A stretch of 64,000 nt of DNA, taken from NCBI GenBank assembly GCA_000775715.1, contig JRWQ01000008.1:1-64000 (forward strand), read 5' to 3'. Position 1 is the stretch's first letter. Each line of letters starts with the position of its first letter. Below, in pieces: positions 47,679-56,922 of this stretch. The position numbers and the translations under genes are program-made. Source of the DNA: Vibrio tubiashii (GTDB taxonomy: Bacteria > Pseudomonadota > Gammaproteobacteria > Enterobacterales > Vibrionaceae). Under the pieces are notes generated by a model. The model was not told the DNA's origin. It saw only the letters and a list, made by a program, of their open reading frames with translations, and made no database searches.

Positions 47679-47821
47679 AAAAAAACGCCACCTAAAGTAA
47701 GCCTTAGGTGGCGTAAGCTGCCATAGTCAAAACAAAAGACTTCATCAGTCATCCGCAAGGCTCCCACCTACAGTCACCTACTTCCGATTGAATCCGTCCA
47801 ACAAGAACGAGAATGTATCGT
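47679..47821 (-). ncRNA. Candidate sigma-54-dependent small RNA
   Basis: No gene is open here, yet the minus strand carries a complete transcription unit. A sigma-54 promoter (47832-47848) predicts a start near 47821. About 140 bases later a near-perfect terminator follows: ACGCCACCTAA pairs with TTAGGTGGCGT (11 bp, 47704-47714 with 47685-47695), ending in seven T (47679-47685). The T run exists only on the minus strand, so it is not the terminator of the pyrophosphohydrolase gene on the plus strand. The predicted RNA of about 143 nt has no good reading frame and does not resemble the Qrr core as I know it. Identity and targets unknown. Confidence 0.6.
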
Positions 47822-47831
47822 TAATACATAT

Positions 47832-47848
47832 AGCGAGTTACGTGCCAA
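47832..47848 (-). promoter_or_regulatory. Sigma-54 promoter (-24/-12)
   Basis: TTGGCACGTAACTCGCT on the minus strand has the -24 box TTGGCACG and the -12 box with GC, and exactly ten bases between the invariant GG and GC. Only one position of TTGCT departs (TCGCT). It points at the candidate small RNA, not at any coding gene. Confidence 0.7.
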
Positions 47849-47909
47849 CTTTTTACTTAACTGTAAGATATTGATTTTAAATGAAAACAACTTAAAATCA
47901 CGATTCTAT

Positions 47910-47925
47910 GGTGATCATTATCACG
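47910..47925. promoter_or_regulatory. CRP-like site upstream of the candidate small RNA
   Basis: GGTGATCATTATCACG matches the CRP pattern TGTGA-N6-TCACA except for the outermost base on each side. It is centred about 97 bases upstream of the predicted sigma-54 start. An AT-rich inverted repeat GATTTTAA/TTAAAATC (47873-47899) lies between and could be an activator site. Confidence 0.5.
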
Positions 47926-47952
47926 CTCTGTTTAAGTGCAAGCTGCACCAAA

Positions 47953-47970
47953 ATACCTCTTTAGGGGTAT
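47953..47970 (-). terminator. Possible terminator of btuCD
   Basis: ATACCCC pairs with GAGGTAT on the minus strand (TAAA loop, one G-T pair) and is followed by TTTTGG. It touches the last base of the btuD stop codon. Confidence 0.5.
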
Positions 47971-48725
47971 CATTCGAACAATAAAACTGGCGAACCTTCT
48001 ATGACAACACGCTTCACTTGGGTCCTAAACACGCGAGAGAGCTCATTCACAGAAAGCACTTGCCCCACTGCCCCTACCTGCTGCATAACACCGTTATCAA
48101 GTAAGATCGCTTTGTCGGCATGTTTCAGCGTTCTGTTCAGGTCGTGGTTAGACATCAGTACCGCGATTCCCATCTCAGCTACTCGTTGAATCAACTTATA
48201 GAGCAAAGCTTCTTGGCCTATATCGAGTGGCGCGGCTGGCTCATCAAGGATCAACAGCTTTGCATGAGGATTCAACGTTGGCCAAATCTGTAAACATATC
48301 GCGCATAATCGAACTCGTTGCCACTCTCCACCTGACAGATGGTGTATCGAGCGGTGAAGTTTGTCATCAACCTCTAACAATTTTGATAACTCTTCAATGA
48401 CCTCGGTGACATTCGGGTGACTAGCTAACGCTGTGCTAGGCAGTGATAAAGAGAGGTAGTGAACAACGTCGAGGTTAAATGCCGGACGATCGCTTTGCAC
48501 CAAAAATGCTCGGCTAGCCGATAGGGCTTCTATTGATGACTGCTTTACATCTTGCTCGAAAATCTTAACTTCACCTTCAAAAGCCAATAACCCAGCGACC
48601 GCCGATAACAGCGTGCTTTTACCACTGCCATTTGGGCCAATCACGTGCAAGATTTCGCCCGGCGAAACTTCAAAAGAGAGCGGTAACAGGCGAGAACCAA
48701 CTGAAAGACTACTAACGTGAATCAT
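47970..48725 (-). CDS. btuD: Vitamin B12 ABC transporter ATPase BtuD
   Basis: 251 residues with Walker [10 protein letters not shown], signature [12 protein letters not shown] and Walker [13 protein letters not shown]. It powers cobalamin import through BtuC. It overlaps btuC by 14 bases. The binding protein gene btuF is not in the window. Confidence 0.95.
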   Translation of the reverse strand: MIHVSSLSVGSRLLPLSFEVSPGEILHVIGPNGSGKSTLLSAVAGLLAFEGEVKIFEQDVKQSSIEALSASRAFLVQSDRPAFNLDVVHYLSLSLPSTALASHPNVTEVIEELSKLLEVDDKLHRSIHHLSGGEWQRVRLCAICLQIWPTLNPHAKLLILDEPAAPLDIGQEALLYKLIQRVAEMGIAVLMSNHDLNRTLKHADKAILLDNGVMQQVGAVGQVLSVNELSRVFRTQVKRVVIEGSPVLLFE

Positions 48726-49707
48726 GATTACTCACCAACATCCAAATAAAGATTGGCGCCCCAATTGTCGTTGTGACGACACCTAGAGGTAGCTCTGCCG
48801 AGTCGAGCGCAGTACGAGCAATAAGGTCAGCGAAAACAACTAAAGTTGCCCCAGCCAGTGCAGAGATCGGCAACAGATAGCGGTTCTCACTACCGAATGC
48901 CAAACGAAGAAGATGTGGTACTACAAGGCCCACAAAACCAATCACTCCGCCAAGTGCAACTGAGCCTCCAACTAGTATTGATACCGCAAAAATAAGCTTC
49001 CAACGCGCTTCATCAACATCAATACCTAACTGTTTGGCATGCTGTTCACCCATCATCAGTTTATCGAGTAAGGTACCTTTGCAGCACAACCAGATAAGCA
49101 CAGGTACTAATACCAAGGTTAAAACATGGTGATACCAACTTGCAGCACCAACACTGCCCATCAGCCAGTACATGAGCTGGCGAAGGCTTAAGTCGTCGCT
49201 AAAATAGAACGCCCAAGTAACGATCGCACCAGAAAGAATCCCTAGCGCCACACCAACTAATAGTAATTTGGTGGTAGTCAGCCGCATGCTTTTGGCAACA
49301 AACACCAGTAGCAAAGTAAAAACTAGCGCCCCAAGCACTGCAGCAGCCATAAATCCGATTGGCGTGGCAAATGCCGGAAAGAAAAATAGTACCAAAACCA
49401 TCGTTACGCTAGCACCACCAGATATGCCTAAGACTCCCGGTTCAGCCAACACATTGCCGAGTAATACCTGAAGTACTGAGCCAGAAACTGCCAGAGCAGC
49501 ACCTATGGTAATTGCTGCTAACAGCCTAGGGAGACGAAGTTGCAGAACAACTTGCTCTTGTAAAGCAGTAAGAGTTTGAAATGGAGAAATAGCGAGCTCG
49601 CCAACCATTACATAGATGCTACTAATGAGTATGAGAAGTACAAAAAACAGTAAGCCAGAGCGTATCCACTTATGACGCCTGCGGTCTAAGAGCTGAGTAA
49701 ATTCCAT
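48712..49707 (-). CDS. btuC: Vitamin B12 ABC transporter permease BtuC
   Basis: 331 residues with about ten membrane helices and the FecCD-family motifs [19 protein letters not shown] and [12 protein letters not shown]. It forms the inner-membrane channel for cobalamin with BtuD. The astE terminator ends only 29 bases before the start codon, leaving almost no room for a promoter or a cobalamin riboswitch, so expression may depend on read-through or a promoter inside astE. Confidence 0.95.
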   Translation of the reverse strand: MEFTQLLDRRRHKWIRSGLLFFVLLILISSIYVMVGELAISPFQTLTALQEQVVLQLRLPRLLAAITIGAALAVSGSVLQVLLGNVLAEPGVLGISGGASVTMVLVLFFFPAFATPIGFMAAAVLGALVFTLLLVFVAKSMRLTTTKLLLVGVALGILSGAIVTWAFYFSDDLSLRQLMYWLMGSVGAASWYHHVLTLVLVPVLIWLCCKGTLLDKLMMGEQHAKQLGIDVDEARWKLIFAVSILVGGSVALGGVIGFVGLVVPHLLRLAFGSENRYLLPISALAGATLVVFADLIARTALDSAELPLGVVTTTIGAPIFIWMLVSNHDSR

Positions 49708-49735
49708 GTTGCTGCTAATTGTTTTGGTGAGCCTG

Positions 49736-49771
49736 AAAAAATAATGGCTTAACGATACCGTTAAGCCATTA
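49736..49771 (-). terminator. Terminator of astE
   Basis: TAATGGCTTAACG pairs with CGTTAAGCCATTA (13 bp, 4-base loop) and is followed by TTTTTT on the minus strand. Confidence 0.9.
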
Positions 49772-49793
49772 AAATAGAAAGCTTAGTGACAAA

Positions 49794-50822
49794 TTAATCG
49801 TAGACTATTTGCCCTTCTTCATAACGTGTTTTAACCGGACACACCATCAACGCCGCTCGTTGACCAACGGCAACGTGACGATTTGGAAATACAACGGCCT
49901 CGCCTTCGTTTTTCGCCATCAGGGGTTTGTCTCCGTCATGGCCAAACACTTCACCATGCTTAAATGCAGTAAAGTTTTCTACGTCATCATCGAACATGAA
50001 ATCAAAGTCATCATGCAAGCGTACAATAGTTCGACTAACTCGATACATAATCGGCTTACGTGGCAAGTGCTCAGAATCGCTGCTCGAAAGGAGATCACGC
50101 AGAGCAAGATCAAACGCCACTAACTTATCGAGATCATTTTCACCAATCTTCGCCACACGACCGAGTTCTACAGTCAGTGCTTGTGCACCAAAGTTCTCGG
50201 CACTAAACCAGCTAAAAGTACTTGAAGGTGCGTTCGAGAACATCACAGCATCTAGGTGTGCACTTGACGTAAACTCCATTAATGCCTGACTGCGAACAGG
50301 GTGACGGACCTTAGGGCTCACCGCAAATGAATAATGTTTCGACAAACGAATTGCACAGTGGAGATCTAAATGCCAACGCTGCTTTTGATCTGTACCCTGG
50401 TAAAACGCAGTCACTACACGTTTAAGTTCTTGTGCTAGTGCAAGCTCTTTAGAAGGTTGATACTCTTTTTCATCAAACAGACGATTAAGATTGGTATCGA
50501 TAAATCGCGTATGCGCATTCGTTGCCTCTGGATGAGCATTGATAAACAACAACCGTTCAGTCACTGGCTGAAAACCTGACTGAATATCAGAGATAATCTT
50601 ATCGACGATTTCCATCGGTGCAGTTTCGTCACCATGGATGCCACACGAAATAATGATGTGCTTACTCTCGTCTGAAAGATTCGCCGGAATCACCTCCAGC
50701 ACACCACGTTGATGTAATTTAAAGACAGTTCCACCAGCCACAATCATTTCATTTGCTGGCATCTCTTGTTGTAAGTCTAAGCTGTCAAAAAGAAAAGATT
50801 GGCGAAAGAGGGTTTTCGTCAT
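49794..50822 (-). CDS. astE: Succinylglutamate desuccinylase AstE
   Basis: 342 residues. Zinc ligands are in GIHGDETAP (His and Glu) and LDLHCAIR. AstE is the last step of the arginine succinyltransferase route, releasing glutamate and succinate. The other ast genes are not next to it. Related aspartoacylase-type enzymes are the alternative, but the length and motifs fit AstE. Confidence 0.93.
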   Translation of the reverse strand: MTKTLFRQSFLFDSLDLQQEMPANEMIVAGGTVFKLHQRGVLEVIPANLSDESKHIIISCGIHGDETAPMEIVDKIISDIQSGFQPVTERLLFINAHPEATNAHTRFIDTNLNRLFDEKEYQPSKELALAQELKRVVTAFYQGTDQKQRWHLDLHCAIRLSKHYSFAVSPKVRHPVRSQALMEFTSSAHLDAVMFSNAPSSTFSWFSAENFGAQALTVELGRVAKIGENDLDKLVAFDLALRDLLSSSDSEHLPRKPIMYRVSRTIVRLHDDFDFMFDDDVENFTAFKHGEVFGHDGDKPLMAKNEGEAVVFPNRHVAVGQRAALMVCPVKTRYEEGQIVYD

Positions 50823-50979
50823 GCGCTACTCCTTTATTGCACAGCGGGTATGTTAATGAATTGTTCCGACAAATTATGTAGGAGTGATCCCACTTATTGA
50901 CACAAATCGTGTGCCTCACCGTAATTTATCGAATTCCTCACTACAAGGAGGAAATGAAGGCTTTCACTGCGCAAAATTC

Positions 50980-50999
50980 AGCCGAGCATTAGCTCGGCT
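50980..50999 (-). terminator. Probable terminator downstream of pepF
   Basis: AGCCGAG pairs with CTCGGCT on the minus strand, followed by GAATTTTG. A second small hairpin ACCTC/GAGGT (51006-51022) lies between it and the pepF stop. Confidence 0.5.
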
Positions 51000-51054
51000 C
51001 AATTAACCTCTATAGTCGAGGTAATTTCACTATATTACCATGAAAGTAAAGTGT

Positions 51055-52845
51055 TTATTTTTGATCTAGCAACAATTCAAACTCATCAATTTTCGCTTTT
51101 ACGCGATCGATGCTTTGTTGCCAAAAATCCGCTTGCGATAAATCCATGCCGAGATGTTTCTCAACCACTTCTTCAGCCATCATAGAGCCTGTGTCTCTCA
51201 ATAAGTTGACGTAGTCACTATAGAAATGCTTACCTTTGCTATCTCGTTGCGCGTAAACACCAACACTAAACAAGTAACCAAACAAATATGGATAGTTATA
51301 AAAGCTGACCTCAGATATTGAGAAATGTAACTTACTTGCCCAAAAGTAAGGATCAGGTTCAGACATTGAGTCACCGTACCACTCACACCATGTTTCGCTC
51401 ATCAAATCACATAGCTGTGAGGCAGTAAACTCACCTTCACTCCGCTGCTCATAAAAGCGTTTCTCAAACTCAAACCGAACCGGGATGTTAACCATCAATG
51501 CGTAACAGCTAGATAGTTCTTCCCATAACATTTCAAGCTTCTCTTCCCTGCTCTCAACCTGGTCAAGAAGATAATCACGAACGACATTCTCGGCAAAGAT
51601 AGAGGCGGTTTCAGCTAGAGTCATTGGATAGCGTGTTTGACATAAAGGCATATCACGCATCACCCAGTTGTGGAACGCATGACCCAACTCATGAGCTAAA
51701 GTCAGTAAATCTGAACGGCTACCACCCCAAGTCATAAACACCAATGGCGTTCGAGTTGCGGCGAACTTGGTACAGTACGCACCTAAGCGACGGTTCTCAG
51801 TTGGCTGCGCATCAATCCAACCGTTTTCAACCATTAGATCCACAAACTCTGCCATCTCTGCGTCAACTAAAGCAAAAGCGTTGCGGATGATTTCAATCGC
51901 GTCGCTAAAGCTATAAACCTTAGGTTCAGCATCAGTCAGACTTGGCATACCTGCGAGGTGATTCCATGGGCGCATCTGGTCTAAACCGTGAACGCGCGCC
52001 ATTAAGTGTCCCGCTTTTTGGCCAATGTATCGATTATCTTTTGCTACCGACATCATCGCCTCAAGCGTAGCGGCTTGAATTCGACTACCGTGCAAACTTG
52101 GGTCTAAAAAGTGGACATCTTGTTGGCCTGAGCGCTTTTGATACTCAGATAAACGCCAACCCGACAAAGCATTGAGAATGGCAGAAAAAGACTCTTGGTT
52201 ATCTTTCATCGCTGCTTGAATTCCACGCCAAGCAGGCTCTTGCTTGTCAAAGTCAGTACCATACAAGATGCTTGCGGCCTGAGAAAAACCAATTTTATCT
52301 GTGTCACTATTGGCTATAGTGACTTGAAGCGAGCCAGTAATGTTGTCATATAGCCGACCCCAAGCATCGCGCCCGTCAACTTTCATTGCGGTTAGAAGTT
52401 GCTCTTCAGCCACACTTAACTTGGTTTCCGCTAGCTTGCGCATACAGGCAAGTTGGAATCCTTGACCAGCAATATCTGGGCTTTCATGGTTAAGTACTTC
52501 TTCAATAAAGTTATCAGCAGATCGAGTCAGCTTATTCTCATAAGGCGCAAACGCTTGTACTAACTCAGAGCTTAACTTTGCCACGCGCCCGACTAACCCT
52601 TTAGCTTCGGCATTAGTCGCATCGATAGAAGCATGACACTGGGCAAAGGTGTTAATGGTCGAAAGCAATTTACCAGCGGCTTCACTGGTTTGAATGGCGT
52701 TTTGAACCACAGAGACCGACTCTCGGTTGTCTACATGCAACCCAAGCGCTTGAATGCACTGTTTAATTAGGTCGATATCTTGTTCGATTTTTGGGTCGTT
52801 AAGGTCTTGATATGCAATAGATAAATTCCAGCTAGGTGCAGTCAT
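51055..52845 (-). CDS. pepF: M3-family oligoendopeptidase F
   Basis: 596 residues. Zinc-binding HELGHAFHNWVM (HExxH) at about residues 385-396 and the downstream Glu ligand in LAETASIFAENVV define an M3B peptidase of the PepF type, a cytoplasmic enzyme that trims short peptides. Located 13 bases after cobC but functionally unrelated to it. Confidence 0.93.
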   Translation of the reverse strand: MTAPSWNLSIAYQDLNDPKIEQDIDLIKQCIQALGLHVDNRESVSVVQNAIQTSEAAGKLLSTINTFAQCHASIDATNAEAKGLVGRVAKLSSELVQAFAPYENKLTRSADNFIEEVLNHESPDIAGQGFQLACMRKLAETKLSVAEEQLLTAMKVDGRDAWGRLYDNITGSLQVTIANSDTDKIGFSQAASILYGTDFDKQEPAWRGIQAAMKDNQESFSAILNALSGWRLSEYQKRSGQQDVHFLDPSLHGSRIQAATLEAMMSVAKDNRYIGQKAGHLMARVHGLDQMRPWNHLAGMPSLTDAEPKVYSFSDAIEIIRNAFALVDAEMAEFVDLMVENGWIDAQPTENRRLGAYCTKFAATRTPLVFMTWGGSRSDLLTLAHELGHAFHNWVMRDMPLCQTRYPMTLAETASIFAENVVRDYLLDQVESREEKLEMLWEELSSCYALMVNIPVRFEFEKRFYEQRSEGEFTASQLCDLMSETWCEWYGDSMSEPDPYFWASKLHFSISEVSFYNYPYLFGYLFSVGVYAQRDSKGKHFYSDYVNLLRDTGSMMAEEVVEKHLGMDLSQADFWQQSIDRVKAKIDEFELLLDQK

Positions 52846-52858
52846 GATTTTTCCTTAG

Positions 52859-53473
52859 CTATCCGATTAACGGTTTTCCAATGAAGCAAACTCGAAAATA
52901 GTTTTGATCGGCTTTGGTTATTTGAATATGAGTAATAGATTGGTGGGCAATATTTAACGTTGAATACAATGAGGCATTACGCCAATCTAACTTAAGAATA
53001 TGTGCAAGAATCATTCTAATCGTACCGCCATGACAGACGATTAATGTGTTTTCATCGACAGTTTTGCAAAATTGTTCCCAAGCGCGTGAGATTCGAGCAA
53101 AAAAATCATCAAGTGGCTCTGCATTTGGTAACGGATTTTGTGCGGGGCTTTGCCAAAACGCATCAAACAAATCCCACGACGATTTTGCCTGCTCAAACGC
53201 CAATCCATCTAAATCGCCAAAACAGGTTTCCTTCCAGTCATCGCTAACCACCAGATCAAGACTTGGTTGCCGGGCATGAAGTAACTGAGCCAAGTCCTGG
53301 CAACGTTTGAGTGGTGATGTCTGTAATGACGAGAGTTCCAACAGTTCATTCTCTAACGCTTGGCAAATGGCAGATTGTCTCTCTGGCGCCACCGGGATAT
53401 CGGTATGCCCATACAGAGCGGGCTCTCCTATCGTTTTACCATGACGTAACAGGTATATATCTATCGTCTTCAG
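52859..53473 (-). CDS. cobC: Alpha-ribazole phosphatase CobC (non-AUG start)
   Basis: 204 residues if started at CTG 53473. It is a histidine phosphatase: LLRHGKT at residues 8-14 with the catalytic His, and the second catalytic His in VCHGGTIRM. It removes the phosphate of alpha-ribazole-5'-phosphate in B12 synthesis. No ATG, GTG or TTG precedes the RHG motif in frame. Candidates are CTG 53473 or ATT 53476, behind GAGGA at the end of cobU. Starting at GTG 53392 would delete the catalytic His, so that start is unlikely. Overlap with cobU is nil, spacing 4 bases. Confidence 0.85.
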   Translation of the reverse strand: MKTIDIYLLRHGKTIGEPALYGHTDIPVAPERQSAICQALENELLELSSLQTSPLKRCQDLAQLLHARQPSLDLVVSDDWKETCFGDLDGLAFEQAKSSWDLFDAFWQSPAQNPLPNAEPLDDFFARISRAWEQFCKTVDENTLIVCHGGTIRMILAHILKLDWRNASLYSTLNIAHQSITHIQITKADQNYFRVCFIGKPLIG

Positions 53474-53477
53474 AATA

Positions 53478-54020
53478 TTAGTCCTCAGTTGCGTCTTTCA
53501 ACGGCATAGGTAAACCCGCGGCAACGAATGTGACTTTCTCCGCAACCCGCGCTATCGCCTGATTCATCCACCCTGCATGATCAACGAACAAACGCGAGAC
53601 TTCTCCGAGAGGAATAACACCCAGACCGACTTCATTCGAAACCAATAAGATCGTTGCTGATGACCGCTCTAGTGCTAACACCAAGCGCTCTACCGTGTGC
53701 TTGATCTCTTGCTCTGTTATGTCGTTGCCGTCGTTATAAATAACATTGTTTAACCATAAAGTGAGGCAATCAATTAACACAACATCACTAGCCGTAAACT
53801 GAGCAACAAGCTCAGGTAGCTGGGTAGGACACTCGTGCTCTACCCAAGTGTTACCACGCGATATCTGATGATGATTAATACGCTTTTTCATCTCATCGTC
53901 AAACGCGATTGCCGTAGCCACATAGTGCTTCACTCTATTATCGGAAAGATCGATAACTTGCGCTTCAGCAAAGCTCGACTTACCTGAACGTGCCCCACCT
54001 AAGACTAAATGCACCGCCAT
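53478..54020 (-). CDS. cobU: Adenosylcobinamide kinase / guanylyltransferase CobU
   Basis: 180 residues. P-loop GGARSGKSSFAE (residues 8-19) and the phrase SNEVGLGVIPLG are family hallmarks. It phosphorylates adenosylcobinamide and adds GMP. It shares one base with cobS (stop/start overlap) in the cobT-cobS-cobU-cobC operon. Confidence 0.97.
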   Translation of the reverse strand: MAVHLVLGGARSGKSSFAEAQVIDLSDNRVKHYVATAIAFDDEMKKRINHHQISRGNTWVEHECPTQLPELVAQFTASDVVLIDCLTLWLNNVIYNDGNDITEQEIKHTVERLVLALERSSATILLVSNEVGLGVIPLGEVSRLFVDHAGWMNQAIARVAEKVTFVAAGLPMPLKDATED

Positions 54021-54787
54021 TAACTATTTACCTGTATCGCTATCAAACTCAAATAAATGAGTAGTTCAGAAATCTGCTGCGCTGCACCTAGGCAATCACC
54101 AGTAAAACCACCAATGCGAGCATACAACCAACGCTTAAACAGTGTTCTAAACACAACCATGACAAGAATGAGCACCGCTGTAGTTTCTAGACCAAGCAGT
54201 AAACAAGGCAAAACACCTGTAATCAACAAGATGCATAATTCAACTCTCGACTGCTGTTGAGCCAATGGCTTGCTTTTGCTGCTACTCGTTTCTGAAACAT
54301 ACGACATGTCATAAATTAAAGAGGCCGCCACAGCGCGACTCAAGGTATAGGCGACAACAATAAATACCAAGACCTGATCAAACTGAATCAGTTCTGACAG
54401 CATTAGGAACTTGCCAAGCAGCACCATGATTAACGCGCTCGCACCATAGGTGCCAATTCGGCTATCTTTCATTATGGTTAGTCGGCGCTCAACCGACATG
54501 CCACCGCCAATACCATCTGCCATGTCAGTCATTCCATCTTCATGAAATGAACCTGTGAGAAGCAAGCTAAACACCATCATAATAAACACTGAGATGGTGG
54601 CAGGAAAAACTAGCTGTGCAGCCCATAGTACTAGGGCGCACAAGCAGCCAAGCAGTAAACCAACCATGGCGAAATATCGCCCCGACTGGTTCATGCGTTT
54701 TTCACTAAAAGGAATACTCATCGGCACTGGAATTCGGGAAAAGAAGCTCAGTGATAACATGAATAGTTGGTATTGATACTTAAACAT
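54020..54787 (-). CDS. cobS: Adenosylcobinamide-GDP ribazoletransferase CobS
   Basis: 255 residues from ATG 54787, set by GGAAG five bases upstream and by family length; it overlaps cobT by eight bases. About six membrane helices. The metal-binding motif [15 protein letters not shown] is visible. It joins alpha-ribazole to adenosylcobinamide-GDP to complete cobalamin. Confidence 0.95.
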   Translation of the reverse strand: MFKYQYQLFMLSLSFFSRIPVPMSIPFSEKRMNQSGRYFAMVGLLLGCLCALVLWAAQLVFPATISVFIMMVFSLLLTGSFHEDGMTDMADGIGGGMSVERRLTIMKDSRIGTYGASALIMVLLGKFLMLSELIQFDQVLVFIVVAYTLSRAVAASLIYDMSYVSETSSSKSKPLAQQQSRVELCILLITGVLPCLLLGLETTAVLILVMVVFRTLFKRWLYARIGGFTGDCLGAAQQISELLIYLSLIAIQVNS

Positions 54788-55814
54788 CAACTTCCACGCC
54801 TGCATCTGCAAAACTTGCCATATTGTTGTAGAACTCCGCAGCAGCCCAAACAAGTGACATCGCTAGCGCAGCTCCACTTCCTTCACCCAAACGCATCGAC
54901 AAATCAAGCAAAGGCTCTGCATCAAGTTCAGACAGGAGGAACTGATGGCCCGCTTCTTGAGAACGATGAGCAAAAATCATTACGTCACGACAACTTGGGT
55001 CAATGAGCGAAGCCACATACGCAGCAGAAGAGACAATGAATCCATCAACAATCACTGGAGTTTTCGTTTCGCCTGCAGCAAGGAAACCACCAACCATTTG
55101 TACGATTTCGTATCCACCAACTTGTGCCAGCACCCCTAGAATATCTAGCCCTTTACAACGCGCGACACCCTTCTCAACCAGTTCAACTTTTCTGTCCAAC
55201 TGTTCGTCTGTGATCCCTGTGCCTCGGCCGACACAATTTTTCGCATCACGGCCACTGATTGCACTAAGAATCGCCGCAGCGCTACTGGTGTTACCAATCC
55301 CCATCTCACCAAACATGACAAAGTTTGAACCCGCATCGACATAACTTTTGACTAGCTTCTTACCAAGCTCAATACCCTGCTGAGCAGTTTCAACGCTCAT
55401 TGCCGCTTGCTGAGCAAAGTTGTTGGTACGCTCACCGAGTCTCTGCACGATGAAATCTGGAGACTCGGTTTCAACCGGCAGTAAAATCCCAGTATCAACA
55501 ACTTTTAAATCAACTCGATTGGCACGGCAGAAACAGTTGATCGCCGCCCCACCAGCAAGAAAATTAAGCACCATTTGCTGAGTAACAGCACTTGGCGCGA
55601 TGCTGACGCCTTCATCTGCAATGCCATGATCGCCTGCAAATATAATTGACGTTGGCTTGTTGATTTCAATTTTAGTGACGGCGTCACTCTTGCCTTGACT
55701 TTGAATCAGCGCAATTTGGTGTGCGATTGACTCCAATTGTCCTAGCGAGCCTAAAGGTTTAGTTTTTTGGTTGATACGATGCCAAATAGCATCAGAATGA
55801 GTTGTGTTTAGCAT
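54780..55814 (-). CDS. cobT: Nicotinate-nucleotide-DMB phosphoribosyltransferase CobT
   Basis: 344 residues. Contains [13 protein letters not shown] and the catalytic glutamate in [10 protein letters not shown] near the C-terminus. It makes alpha-ribazole phosphate from dimethylbenzimidazole, the lower ligand of B12. Nine bases after the flavin-reductase gene. Confidence 0.97.
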   Translation of the reverse strand: MLNTTHSDAIWHRINQKTKPLGSLGQLESIAHQIALIQSQGKSDAVTKIEINKPTSIIFAGDHGIADEGVSIAPSAVTQQMVLNFLAGGAAINCFCRANRVDLKVVDTGILLPVETESPDFIVQRLGERTNNFAQQAAMSVETAQQGIELGKKLVKSYVDAGSNFVMFGEMGIGNTSSAAAILSAISGRDAKNCVGRGTGITDEQLDRKVELVEKGVARCKGLDILGVLAQVGGYEIVQMVGGFLAAGETKTPVIVDGFIVSSAAYVASLIDPSCRDVMIFAHRSQEAGHQFLLSELDAEPLLDLSMRLGEGSGAALAMSLVWAAAEFYNNMASFADAGVEVDV

Positions 55815-55823
55815 AAATATTAT

Positions 55824-56435
55824 TTACTTGGGTCTAGCAACTGAAAATACGTTGTTTAGTGTGGAATATTGACTGCCACCTAAACGCGAAAGCGGGTTTA
55901 CCTTGAGTGCATCGACCATCAAACGGTCAGTACGCTCGTCGATAACGTCTGGATTAATGTACATTTTCTCAATTTCCGCGAATACGAGGCTTTGCGGCGT
56001 GTCGCCAATCTCTTTCACTTCATAGAGTTTACATGCAAATGCAATCGGACAATCTTTGACCCTCGGTAGGTCGAATCCATCGAAGTCGACCAACTCAATA
56101 TCGTTTGCTTCTACTTCTGACTCTCCGTGGTCTAATGTTGCCGCAGTTTGAGTTACGTCGTTAGCAGAGTCATGGTGGGCAATATGAATCACCATTTTGC
56201 CCGTCTCTAACACATTGCGCGTTGTATCTTTGACGTCACCAGACGGCTTTTTCCCGACAGAAAACATCAATAAGGGCGGAGCGCTAGAGAGGGCCGTAAA
56301 ATAAGAAAATGGCGCTAGGTTGTAGCTCTGCTGAGCAGAATCGGTCAACACCCAAGCGATGGGTCTTGGGATCACGGTTTGCGTCATCAAATGGTATATT
56401 TGGTTCGGTGCAAGCGTGCTGAGTTCAATCTCCAT
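55824..56435 (-). CDS. Flavin-reductase-like FMN-binding split-barrel protein
   Basis: 203 residues of the flavin reductase-like domain: IPRPIAWVLT, LAPFSYFTALSSAPPLLMFSVG and the phosphate-binding KDTTRNVLETG. GGAAGG precedes the ATG. It is the first gene of the cob operon (nine bases before cobT). Making dimethylbenzimidazole by BluB uses reduced FMN, so this protein might supply reduced flavin; that link is inference. The family also includes other flavin-using enzymes. Confidence 0.85.
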   Translation of the reverse strand: MEIELSTLAPNQIYHLMTQTVIPRPIAWVLTDSAQQSYNLAPFSYFTALSSAPPLLMFSVGKKPSGDVKDTTRNVLETGKMVIHIAHHDSANDVTQTAATLDHGESEVEANDIELVDFDGFDLPRVKDCPIAFACKLYEVKEIGDTPQSLVFAEIEKMYINPDVIDERTDRLMVDALKVNPLSRLGGSQYSTLNNVFSVARPK

Positions 56436-56683
56436 ATCTTATCCTTCCTTTGCAATTTGCATAAGATAGAGTGTACCGTTAAATCAACGAGTTAACATCC
56501 TTTATCACTCGCGGTTTTCGCTTTTATTTTCTGCAGAATGACTTTCAAATTGAGACTCAGCTGAAATAAAAACCGAATAGCGACTATCTTATAAGTATCG
56601 GGAGCGCGCTTTTAACGGCACAAAGTGTGCATTATTTTCGTCGTGACATTGTTTTCTCCCGATTGATAGTGCAAGGAGGTTTT

Positions 56684-56770
56684 ATGTTTGCCAATCAACA
56701 GTCGAAAAAACAAAAACAGAACAAACCCCAACAACCTAGTCAGAAGAAAGTCCCACTTTCAATGACATAA
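56684..56770 (+). CDS. 28-residue basic Gln/Lys-rich microprotein
   Basis: An ATG at 56684 has AAGGAGG five bases upstream, an ideal ribosome site. The frame codes 28 residues: MFANQQ, then a run dominated by Lys, Gln, Asn and Pro, ending KVPLSMT. No Cys, no hydrophobic helix, strongly basic. A hairpin follows 10 bases after the stop, and the 248 bases upstream are free for a promoter. Such short genes are usually missed. No family recognised; an RNA- or ribosome-binding role is only a guess. Confidence 0.6.
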   Translation: MFANQQSKKQKQNKPQQPSQKKVPLSMT

Positions 56771-56780
56771 CACCAAGGAT

Positions 56781-56804
56781 AGACCTCGCCATAGCGCGAG
56801 GTCT
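56781..56804 (+). terminator. Hairpin after the microprotein gene
   Basis: AGACCTCGC pairs with GCGAGGTCT (9 bp, 6-base loop). The following TAATGTG is a poor T run, so termination efficiency is uncertain. Confidence 0.6.
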
Positions 56805-56922
56805 TAATGTGTAAAGATTCATAAAAACGAACTCGATCTATCCTTTTGCCGTTTCATTCTTGTCTTAGATCACAGACATTGCCGTTTGTTTATATAATGC
56901 TCACCCACACTAAACGACTCGC

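Noticed and set aside
47679..47821. Qrr-type quorum-sensing small RNA
   Set aside because: The sigma-54 promoter fits, but I could not find the conserved Qrr pairing core as I remember it, so the identity is left open.
50954..50992. 12-codon frame after AAGGAGGAA between astE and pepF
   Set aside because: The ribosome site is only two bases from the ATG and the frame runs into the pepF terminator hairpin; more likely chance.
56436..56683. Cobalamin riboswitch upstream of the cob operon
   Set aside because: No B12-box-like sequence (GCCACTG type) is visible on the minus strand in this gap.
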